NCBI GenBank assembly: GCA_963809545.1
Contig: CAWEKD010000011.1
Location: forward strand, 1 to 64,000
Direction of reading: 5' to 3'
Length of the DNA stretch: 64,000 nucleotides
From: Natronosporangium sp035305625
Lineage (GTDB): Bacteria; Actinomycetota; Actinomycetes; Mycobacteriales; Micromonosporaceae
Of this stretch, positions 1 through 7,059 are shown in pieces. A program made the translations under genes and the position numbers. Numbering within the stretch: position 1 is the first letter of the stretch; each line of letters starts with the position of its first letter. The notes below the pieces were generated by a model, which saw only the letters and a program-made list of their open reading frames with translations, ran no database searches and was not told the DNA's origin.

Positions 1-4
1 GAGG

Positions 5-23
5 TTCCCCCGGTTTTTCGGAG
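5..23. repeat. IS left terminal inverted repeat
   Basis: This 19-bp core is perfectly complementary to 1305-1323 and forms the left end of the IS3 element. The match continues outward to base 1 with one mismatch at base 4. Confidence 0.9.
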
Positions 24-29
24 GGTGGG

Positions 30-956
30 TTATCTGGCGCCGGTTGGCTCGGGTTGAACGATAGCCGGCTGGGGTTGGCCGTGGTGTTGGGCGTACCAGG
101 CTGCCTCGTACTCGTCCGGGGACAGCCAGCCGAGGTCTTTCTGGATGCGGTGTGGGTTGTACCAGCCGTCGATGTAGGCGAAGAGTGCGTTGTCGGCTTC
201 CTCGCGGGTGCGCCAGGCGTTGCGGTAGACCAGCTCGATCTTCAAGGTTGACCAGAAGTTCTCCATCAGCGCGTTGTCGAAACTGTCCCCTGTGGACCCC
301 ATGGACGCGAGAATCCCGTTGTCTGCCAGGCGTTGGGTGAAGCGGATCGACGTGTAGGTCGACCCACGGTCGCTGTGATGGACGAGTTGGCCGTCGCGCA
401 CGTCCCGTGACCAGATCGCGTACTCCAGGGCGCCGAGCACCAGGTCGGTGTCGCAGCGGTCGGAGGTCTTCCAGCCCACAATCCGGTTGGAGAAGGCGTC
501 GCGCACGGCGGCCAGCCACAGCACCCCCTCGGCGACCGGGATGCGGGTGGCGTCGGCGACCCACAGCCGGTCCGGGGCGGGTGCGGTGAACTGGCGGTTG
601 ACCCGGTCCGGTGCCGGGGTGGCCCGCGGATCCTGCCGGGTGGACGGGATTCGCCACCGTTTGCGCACCAACGCGCCCTGCAGCCCGTCGGCGCGCATCA
701 GCCGCTCGACCCGTTTGCGGCCCACCCGCCGGCCCTGGCGGCGCAGCGTGGCGTGCACCCGCGGGCTGCCGTAGGTGCCGCCCGACGCCTCGTGGATCTG
801 GCGGATCTCCGCCAGAAGCTGTTCGTCCTCACGTCGCCGACGGCACGGGTGGGCAGCCTGCTTGACCCAGCCGTAGTAGGTAGAGGACGCCACCCCGATG
901 ACCCGGAGGATCGGCTCGACCCCGAAGCGGTCACGCAGCTTGTCCACCAGCATCAT
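30..956 (-). CDS. IS3-family transposase OrfB (DDE integrase domain)
   Basis: The 308-residue protein is the catalytic half of an IS3 transposase. An N-terminal HTH_21-like segment (RYGSPRV-type, here TYGSPRVH near residue 61) precedes an rve core. The DDE triad is visible as D in VADATRI, D in HHSDRGS and E in ALMENFW. The C-terminus has the usual YNPHRIQKDLGWLSPDEYE tail. Its ATG overlaps the OrfA stop as ATGATG at 956-951, the arrangement in which a programmed -1 frameshift makes the OrfAB fusion. The frame is complete, so the enzyme is probably functional. Confidence 0.93.
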   Translation of the reverse strand: MMLVDKLRDRFGVEPILRVIGVASSTYYGWVKQAAHPCRRRREDEQLLAEIRQIHEASGGTYGSPRVHATLRRQGRRVGRKRVERLMRADGLQGALVRKRWRIPSTRQDPRATPAPDRVNRQFTAPAPDRLWVADATRIPVAEGVLWLAAVRDAFSNRIVGWKTSDRCDTDLVLGALEYAIWSRDVRDGQLVHHSDRGSTYTSIRFTQRLADNGILASMGSTGDSFDNALMENFWSTLKIELVYRNAWRTREEADNALFAYIDGWYNPHRIQKDLGWLSPDEYEAAWYAQHHGQPQPAIVQPEPTGAR

Positions 957-1264
957 GACCGTCGCCGGGTCGGGTCGAGCTCCTGGGCGAAAACCGCGCT
1001 CGCCGCCTTCAAGATCTCATTGACCCGCCGCAGCTCCGCGTTCTCCCGCCGCAGCCGCCGCAACTCCTCCAGCTCCGCCGTCGTCAACCGGTCGCGCCGC
1101 AGGCCACGGTCTGCCTCGTCCTGGCGAATCCAGTTGCGCAACGCCTCCGGATGCACGCCCAACTGCTCAGCAAGCCGGCGGATCACCGGCTTCGGCTCAG
1201 ACTCCCGGTACAAGCGCACCGCACGAGCGCGCAACTCATCCGGATACTTCCTTGGTGCTGCCAC
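953..1264 (-). CDS. IS3-family transposase OrfA (HTH, DNA-binding)
   Basis: The 103-residue protein has the HTH_Tnp_1 fold: it opens with PRKYPDELRARAVRLYRE, continues through a LGVHPEALRNWIRQ recognition segment, and ends in a leucine-rich coiled coil (ELEELRRLRRENAELRR). This is the typical OrfA that recognises the terminal repeats and dimerises. It lies directly upstream of orfB with a 3-base overlap. Confidence 0.92.
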   Translation of the reverse strand: MAAPRKYPDELRARAVRLYRESEPKPVIRRLAEQLGVHPEALRNWIRQDEADRGLRRDRLTTAELEELRRLRRENAELRRVNEILKAASAVFAQELDPTRRRS

Positions 1265-1304
1265 GAAGACTCCTTTCCTGGTCCATCAGACCATGATCGA
1301 AAGT

Positions 1305-1327
1305 CTCCGAAAAACCGGGGGAAGCTC
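1305..1327. repeat. IS right terminal inverted repeat
   Basis: This is the right end of the IS3 element and pairs with bases 1-23 (22 of 23). It also supplies the last codons of the reading frame of the truncated XRE regulator, which runs into the IS and stops at 1286. Confidence 0.9.
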
Positions 1328-1328
1328 A

Positions 1329-2677
1329 ACTACGGGATGCTGCTGGTCACACCCCGGGGCATTTGACTGAGCACCGGAGGTGGGCACGGTGGGGCCTACG
1401 CCGACCTGGCGGAGGAGCAAAATCCAAGCTGGTGGGCAGCCTGCCGCACCTGGGTGGTCGAGGCGGCGGCTACCGCAACGGGTAGCGACCTGCTGTGCTC
1501 CCTCCAGACAAGGCAGAGCCTGTCGCTGCTCTCCCAAGTGGTGATAGGCGATACCGAGTTGCACCACATACCAGCCCACCCAGTCCGAACCCCGCACCAA
1601 CGGCGGCATCGCATCCAGCGCAGAGGTCAGCAGCTCCACCGCCTGCTCGTGCCGTCCCATGTACAGCTGCGCCAACCCCCGCTGGGCGCGGAAGAACACC
1701 GGGTCGTAGAAGTACAGCCACGGCGGCTCACGGTCGGGATGGTCGACGGCCTGGACGGCTAGCTCTTCGGCCTGATCCAAGCGATCGTCGACGCCGTGGG
1801 TTTGCCCCATCAGCGCCATCCCACGCGCTTCCTGCTGCACCGCCACTGCCCGCACACCGCGGCTGGCCGGCGGCCACTGGGCTGCTTGGGACAGCTCCAC
1901 CATGGTGTGCAGTTGGCCAGACATCCACGCCAGGTGGCCTCGCATGGACAGAGCGGTGGCGGCCATGTGCGGGTTCCCGGCCTCGGTGGCCCACTCCAGC
2001 GCCAGCAGATACAGCCGTTCCGCGCGGCGGAAGTTGCTGGTAGCCGCCGACAACCAGGCGGCGAACTGAGCCCATTGGGCAGCAGTGTCGACCAATAGAG
2101 GGCGCAGCTGATTGTCCGGGGCCTGACGCACGATCTCCGTCACGGTTGCCAGGGTGGCGCGGACAGGGGTCACCACCTGCGCTGATCCGACCTGGTCTTC
2201 CAGGGTGCGTTGCTCGGCCAGCCATTCATGGAGCAACGCGATGGTGGCAAGGTCGATTCGCCGTGGATTGGCGGCGATGTGTCGTAGTCGCTCCTCACCA
2301 GAGTCACCGCCGGTGAGCGCGGCCAATGCCCCACCGGTTTCTAGTATCGCGTCCAGGTGTTGGGCGATCTGTGGTGAGGCGGTTCGGGTGCGGATGTGCC
2401 CGATGGCGGTGTGTGCCGCCTGCCGTTCGGGAGTGTCAGGCCACGGCGGTTGCCCGGTCAGGTCGGCGTAGGACACCCCCAGAGCACGGGCGATCCGGTC
2501 GAGGGTGGAGCGGGAGTCCAGCCGCGCCACCCCAGTTTCGATCCGGGACAGGTACGTGCGGCTGATCCCGGCCAGGTCCGCGACTGTTTGCTGAGACAGC
2601 TTGCGTGCGCGCCGCCACCATGTGATCCGCTGCGGGATGAGGGCGGGGTCCCCCGCCAGGGCACCTCGTGCGTCCAT
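1329..2677 (-). pseudogene. XRE-family regulator with TPR-like region, 3' end cut off by the IS
   Basis: The gene encodes an N-terminal XRE helix-turn-helix (about residues 16-70, with LSQQTVADLAGISRTYLSRI) followed by a long alpha-helical TPR-like sensor of the kind common in actinomycete XRE regulators. The ATG at 2677 follows an AGGAGAG Shine-Dalgarno. The IS3 element begins at 1328, so the native C-terminus is lost; the reading frame continues for about 14 codons inside the IS and stops at 1286. The last roughly 40 residues before the IS look unlike the family, so an extra frameshift near 1480 is possible. The DNA-binding part is intact; whether the protein still works is unknown. Confidence 0.75.
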
Positions 2678-2716
2678 CTTCGGCCTCTCCTACACATGCC
2701 CCGCTTCGATGTTCCG

Positions 2717-3922
2717 TCAGTGCAGGACTCCTATCCGCGCACACAGTCCATGCAGTTCACTCCACCCCGTGCCGCGGCGGGCCCGCTCCAGCATCGACCG
2801 CACCGTCTCCGCCACCAGCGGGTCCCGTACCCGCTGCGGCGCCAGCTGTTCCGCGGTCAGCAGCATCCGCAGCGCCTCCCGATCCCGCCCGGTACGCGCT
2901 AGTGCGCGCCCGGCGTCGAGGTAGAACATCGCCTGGCGGGAAATGCTGGCGAGCGCCTGTGGATTGGTGTTGCGGGCGATCTCCACGGCCTTGCCCGGGT
3001 CACCGGAGTCGACCTCCATCGCGATACGCCAGAACCGGATGTTGGTAGGACCGAACCACAGCCGGAGCGCGTCGCTGTCACCGGTGCGTTCGGCCAGCTC
3101 CTGCGCCTCCTGCAGCGGCGCATACGCATCATCGATCCGCCCCAGGGCGTAGCGGGACAACGCTCGGGTCAGGTGGAGCATCCCGAGCAGTTCGGTGGCG
3201 TCCGGCAGGTGCAGGTGGTGGGACAGGTCGTCGGCGGCCGCATCGGCCAAGGTCAGGGCCCGCTGGTACCAGCCGCTGTTGAAGGCGGCGTGGATCCGTC
3301 CCCAGGTGCCCAGGGCCAGCATCACCGGATCTTCCAGCATCTCGGCCGCCTGCCAAGCCCGCTCCGCCACCAGGCAACTAGCGTCCGGATACCCCAGGTA
3401 TCGGACGATGAAGCTGGCGGCGTCCTCGGCGATCACCAGTGCCCGCAGCGCCTGGGCCCGTTCGGGGCCATGTGCGGCGGCATGCAACCCCCGGATCAGC
3501 GCGGGCAGCCGCCGGGCAGCGCCTCGGTAGTCGCAGCGTTGGCGAAGATCCAGCAGCAGTTCCACCTCGGCAGACAACTGCGCTATCGGTGGGTGGGGGG
3601 TATTGGCGCTGGAGGGGACGGTCAAGTCCGCCTCGATCACCGCTCGCATGGTCTCGTGCACCGCGCCATCGGTTTCGGCCTCGTCCTTGGTCATCGGGTC
3701 GAGCGGGAGACCGGTCAGGTCGCTGACGGAGCAGCGCAACACTTCAGCGATGTGGGCCAGAACCACGGGGTTGTCCGCTGACATCAATCCCCGCTCCATG
3801 CGGGACCAGCTGGTGGACGACAGCCCGGCCCGATCGGCGGCGTACCGGATGGACATACCAAGCAGCAGGCGGCGGTCCCGAATCCGCTGGCCGATGGTGC
3901 CCGGTGCGGCATTTCGACTCAT
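2717..3922 (-). CDS. XRE-family transcriptional regulator with TPR-like domain
   Basis: The 401-residue protein has an N-terminal XRE helix-turn-helix (IRYAADRAGLSSTSWSRME at about residues 24-42) and a long helical repeat region rich in AxxALxxAxxA patterns. Such regulators often sit in mobile or secondary-metabolite regions and sense unknown ligands or peptides. The ATG at 3922 was preferred because GAGGTGAGG lies just upstream; a GTG at 3931 is the alternative. It is divergent from the XRE pseudogene at 4166 across a very AT-rich gap, so it may regulate itself and that neighbour. Confidence 0.8.
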   Translation of the reverse strand: MSRNAAPGTIGQRIRDRRLLLGMSIRYAADRAGLSSTSWSRMERGLMSADNPVVLAHIAEVLRCSVSDLTGLPLDPMTKDEAETDGAVHETMRAVIEADLTVPSSANTPHPPIAQLSAEVELLLDLRQRCDYRGAARRLPALIRGLHAAAHGPERAQALRALVIAEDAASFIVRYLGYPDASCLVAERAWQAAEMLEDPVMLALGTWGRIHAAFNSGWYQRALTLADAAADDLSHHLHLPDATELLGMLHLTRALSRYALGRIDDAYAPLQEAQELAERTGDSDALRLWFGPTNIRFWRIAMEVDSGDPGKAVEIARNTNPQALASISRQAMFYLDAGRALARTGRDREALRMLLTAEQLAPQRVRDPLVAETVRSMLERARRGTGWSELHGLCARIGVLH

Positions 3923-4005
3923 CGTCCTCACCTCACATGATTATCCTGCTGGACCCAGAAGCGGGATACTGACTTTGGACGCAAACCTCCACGGTATGTA
4001 ATCTA

Positions 4006-4025
4006 CATATATTTTTGAATATATG
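4006..4025. promoter_or_regulatory. AT-rich palindrome between divergent XRE genes
   Basis: The arms CATATATT and AATATATG are perfectly complementary with a 4-base spacer (TTTG). They lie in an island of unusually low GC in the 243-bp gap (3923-4165) between two divergent XRE genes. A palindrome there is the expected form of an XRE dimer operator overlapping the promoters; this role is inferred. Confidence 0.45.
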
Positions 4026-4153
4026 CATTGCTAAAAGGCAAGGCTGCCGCCTGAGTGCGCTGCCACACTCCGGCCGGGTATCGGTGCCGGGAAACCAGCG
4101 GAAAGGGAAGATACTGCCTATTTTGAAAGTAATGAACCCAGGAAGGCAGAGTC

Positions 4154-4173
4154 CTATGTCTGGCTATGTCTGG
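4154..4173 (+). repeat. 10-bp tandem duplication over a start codon
   Basis: CTATGTCTGG occurs twice back to back (4154-4163 and 4164-4173). It duplicates the ATG of the XRE pseudogene. The copy next to the GGAAGG ribosome-binding site (ATG at 4156) is out of frame, and the in-frame ATG (4166) is now about 20 bases from it. Confidence 0.85.
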
Positions 4174-5407
4174 AGAGTACCCCGATCCTCTCCCCTTCGG
4201 TCAGTGCCTCAAGATCCTACGTACTCGCCGTGACATGACCCGTGAGGTCCTCGGTGGCCTGGTCGGTCGATCTGCCAGCTGGGTCAAAGCCCTGGAGACC
4301 GGGCGACTCAAAGAACCACGTCTGCCCATACTGCTCCGGCTCGCCGAAGCTCTCCGCCTCCGTGACCTCTCCGACCTCACCGGTCGCGCGTCCCCACACG
4401 TCGCCCTGTTCACCGGCCCCGGCCACCAGTATCTGCCCGCGGTGCGGACGGCCCTCGACTCGCTCGTCATCACTACCGATCGCCAGGCCCCACCCATCGG
4501 ACATCTTCGCGCTCGCCTCGACCGCGCCTGGGCGACTCGGCACGCCTCCCCGTACCACCGGGAAGCACTCGGGAAACTGCTGCCTGAACTCATCGGTGAC
4601 GCGCAGCTCGCCGCAGCCCAAGCCGAAGACGACACCAGGAGAAAGGCTCAGGCGTTGCTGTCGGAGGTTTATTCGTAGGCACAGTTCTTCCTCGCCTACC
4701 AGGCAGGCGCGTCCGATCTGCTGTGGCGGGTCGCGGAACGTGGAATCATCGCCGCCCAGGAGTCCGGAGACGTTCACGCCATCGGTGTGCCTCTTGGCTG
4801 CTGACAGAGGCGCATCGCGACTCGGGACACTGGGATGCTGCCGACATGGTCGTCAACCAGGCCCTCGAACTGGTCGAGCGGCATCTGGACAGTGCGGACA
4901 CGCAGATCGCCGCCATCCGGGGCGCACTGCTGTGTGGGGCCGCCTATACAGCGGCGCGCCGCGGGGACGCCGGGACGGCGTGGCGCCGGTGGGACGCGGC
5001 CCATGACGTGGCGACACGGATGCCCGCCTCCTACTACCACCCCGTCACGAGCTTCAGCCGTGCGGTGATGGGTGCGCACGCCGTCACCATCGCGGTCGAG
5101 CTTCGCACCGGTCGAGAGGCGGTGCGGCAGGCCCGAGCAACGGTGGGGGTGATTCCGTCCAGGCCGCGGCAGGCGCGGCACGAGATCGAGGTGGCCCGCG
5201 CCTACCACCTTGCAGGGGATCCCGTGCCACCTTGCAGGGGATCCCGTGGCGGCGCTCGCCACGTTGGAGGAGGCGTTCATACGGGCGCCGGAGACGATCC
5301 GCTACAACGGCTTCGCCAGACGGATCCTCCTGGAGGAGATGGAGACGCGGCGCGGGGTGGTACGGCAGCGGGCCGCAGAGCTAGCCGCAAAGGTAGGCAT
5401 GGAGTAG
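4166..5407 (+). pseudogene. XRE-family TPR regulator, disrupted by several small lesions
   Basis: Joined across frames, this is a third XRE regulator: HTH near residues 20-60 (MTREVLGGLVGRSASWVKAL) followed by a TPR-like region. The lesions are readable. (1) TAG at 4676 interrupts EVYS-AQFFLAYQ, most simply a CAG to TAG change. (2) One base is missing near 4788, where GVPLGC-stop should continue as SWLLTEAHRD. (3) A 22-bp tandem duplication at 5205-5248 shifts the frame; removing one unit joins ARAYHLAGDP to VAALATLEEAF, ending at the stop at 5407. The start is also damaged by the 10-bp duplication at 4154. No transposon is involved, so this is gradual decay. A truncated HTH protein of 170 residues could still be made. 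Confidence 0.85.
5205..5248 (+). repeat. 22-bp tandem duplication inside the XRE pseudogene
   Basis: Bases 5205-5226 and 5227-5248 are identical. As 22 is not a multiple of three, the second copy throws the reading frame; deleting it restores a TPR-like protein to the stop at 5407. It looks like a replication-slippage product. Confidence 0.9.
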
Positions 5408-5776
5408 CCACTCGGATCTTGGATGAACTGTCCGGCGTGGGGTGGTTCCTAGAGCTGGAGCGGATCGATCTCCTCGCCCGCTTCATGGATCACTAGGTAT
5501 CTCATCCCTGATAATCACCCTTTTACGGTCTGCCCTCATTAGGAAAATGTCACCGATTATCGCGAAGCGCAACCGGCGCAGGCGAGGATCGAGACTGGCG
5601 ACTATGCGCTGGCCGGCGTGGTGGGAATGCTGGCACAGTACCGGCTGTCGACGCCCCACAATGTCGCGTCCTCTGCGGGTGGTGCCGTCACCCATCCGGT
5701 GAGTATTCACCCGGGCCTGGCCGCACCCGTCTGCCGCAGCCTGAACCCACGGCGGGTGGAAAATGACTGCTTACCT

Positions 5777-5811
5777 CGGGGTTCTGTCCCCAAACTGTCC
5801 CCACAACCCCG
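5777..5811. repeat. Paired direct repeats inside an inverted repeat next to tRNA-Val
   Basis: CTGTCCCCA occurs at 5784-5792 and 5795-5803, exactly 11 bp apart, and is framed by CGGGGTT (5777-5783) and AACCCCG (5805-5811). Short helical-turn-spaced repeats beside the 3' end of a tRNA gene resemble arm-type integrase sites of actinomycete integrative elements. No integrase gene is visible, so that role is inferred. The wider stretch 5408-5842 contains no gene I can support. Confidence 0.45.
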
Positions 5812-5842
5812 TTGGGAGACATCTACACGGGTCTATTTTCCC

Positions 5843-5917
5843 TGGTGGGCGCGGCTGGTTTCGAACCAGCGACCTCCCGCTTGTAAGGCGGGTGCTCTCC
5901 CACTGAGCTACGCGCCC
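5843..5917 (-). tRNA. tRNA-Val (anticodon UAC)
   Basis: On the minus strand the gene begins GGGCGCG at 5917 and its acceptor stem closes with CGCGCCC, then A and an encoded CCA (5845-5843). The anticodon arm is CCCGC-CUUACAA-GCGGG, giving UAC, which reads GUA/GUG valine codons. The T arm contains GGTTCGAAACC. The 3' end faces the XRE/IS region, which is the usual orientation for a genomic island inserted at a tRNA. Confidence 0.96.
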
Positions 5918-5969
5918 GGACCGGCCGCCAGCTTACCTGGTGGCCGGCAACGCTTGCACCGGCCGCCCG

Positions 5970-6404
5970 TCAGCGCTTGCGACTGGCGCGTGGCGGCACT
6001 AACCGGGCCCCGCTCCAGTCCTTACCGGCGCTGATGGTAGTGGTCTGCTGCAGCCCGGCGGTGGGCGCAGACTCGGTGATTTCACCCGGCTCGACGTGCC
6101 CCTCACGGCCCGACTTCGGGGTGAGCAGCCAGATCACTCCGTTGTCGGCCAGCGGGCTGAGCGCGTCGACCAACAAGTCCACCAGGTCGCCGTCGCCGTC
6201 TCGGTACCACAGCAGAACCGCGTCGACCACCTCGTCGGTGTCCTCGTCGACCAGCTCTCCGCACCGCTCAATCAGGGCTTCGCGCAACTCGTGATCGACG
6301 TCGTCGTCGTAGCCCATCTCCATCACGACCATGCCCGGCTCCAGGCCGAACCGGTCCGCTGGGCTGCGCCCGCCCGCTGCGGTCTGCCCTGCGGTCGCGC
6401 TCAC
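5970..6404 (-). CDS. DUF3052 domain protein
   Basis: The 144-residue acidic protein matches the actinobacterial DUF3052 family: it opens SATAGQTAAGG, contains DAVLLWYRDGDGDLVDLLVDAL and WLLTPKSGREGHVEPGEI, and ends in a basic tail. Function is unknown; the family is widely conserved in actinomycetes. The GTG at 6404 was chosen because AAGGAGG lies 8-9 bases upstream; an upstream in-frame GTG at 6422 would overlap that site. It is followed downstream by the tRNA-Val gene. Confidence 0.88.
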   Translation of the reverse strand: MSATAGQTAAGGRSPADRFGLEPGMVVMEMGYDDDVDHELREALIERCGELVDEDTDEVVDAVLLWYRDGDGDLVDLLVDALSPLADNGVIWLLTPKSGREGHVEPGEITESAPTAGLQQTTTISAGKDWSGARLVPPRASRKR

Positions 6405-6502
6405 GTAAACTGCCTCCTTCACGCGTGTTGATGACCTAGCTTCTCACGGAGAGGCTGTCGATAGGGGCCACCCCGCGTACCATTTCGACCCCAGCCAACT
6501 GG

Positions 6503-6907
6503 TCAGCCAGGCAGAAACGAGAACCGGACCTGGCGGGTGGGGTTGTCCCGATTGGTGTCGACCAGGCAAATCGACTGCCAGGTGCCGAGTAACAGCTGGC
6601 CATCCTGCACCGGCACCGTGGCGTACGGCGGCACCAATGCCGGTAGGACGTGGTCGCGACCGTGCCCGGGTGACCCATGCCGGTGTCGCCACCGTTGGTC
6701 GGCCGGCAGCAGGTCATCCAGCGCCTGCAGCAGGTCGGCCTCGGTGCCGGAACCGGTCTCGATCAGGGCCACCCCGGCGGTGGCGTGCGGGACGAACACG
6801 TGCAGCAGCCCATCCCCTTGCCCAGCGACGAAGGCCTCCGCGGCCGCGGTCAGGTCGTGGACGGTGGCGGTTGACCCGGTGGAGATGGTGATGACTTCGG
6901 TCCGCAT
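6503..6907 (-). CDS. YjbQ family protein (UPF0047)
   Basis: The 134-residue protein belongs to the YjbQ/UPF0047 family, some members of which have weak thiamine-phosphate synthase activity. Family signatures are HVFVPHATAGVALIE near residue 35, the H-rich WRHRHGSPGHGRDHVLPAL segment and the C-terminal LGTWQSICLVDTNRD. The ATG at 6907 (MRTEV) is the family-typical start, although the frame is open further upstream. It is divergent from aceE; the physiological role is unknown. Confidence 0.9.
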   Translation of the reverse strand: MRTEVITISTGSTATVHDLTAAAEAFVAGQGDGLLHVFVPHATAGVALIETGSGTEADLLQALDDLLPADQRWRHRHGSPGHGRDHVLPALVPPYATVPVQDGQLLLGTWQSICLVDTNRDNPTRQVRFSFLPG

Positions 6908-7059
6908 GTACTGAGTCTGCCAGTTCCCGACCGACTGTCGGATCTGCTCGGCGTTCCCTACGGCTCTCGTCGGGTTCATTACAAGGGCGAGGTGACGATC
7001 ACACTCCGGACTTGGCAGGATGGGGGTGAAGGATTAACCACTTCGACGAGGAGTTTTCC

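Larger units (their letters stand above)
1..1328 (-). mobile_element. IS3-family insertion sequence with 23-bp terminal inverted repeats
   Basis: The element carries orfA and orfB on the minus strand. The ends are inverted repeats: bases 1-23 match the reverse complement of 1305-1327 at 22 of 23 positions, and bases 5-23 against 1305-1323 are identical. The right end finishes ...CTCA, giving an outer TGAG as is usual for IS3 elements, so the left end probably begins one base before the window. The left target-site duplicate therefore lies outside and cannot be checked. The element truncates the XRE regulator at 1329-2677. Both transposase genes are open, so the copy may be active. Confidence 0.9.

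Noticed and set aside
4015..4233. 72-residue plus-strand frame upstream of the XRE pseudogene
   Set aside because: It is an out-of-frame reading that passes through the duplicated start region; no family resemblance.
5618..6034. 138-residue plus-strand reading frame crossing the tRNA-Val gene
   Set aside because: It is the well-known false protein produced by translating through a tRNA on the opposite strand.
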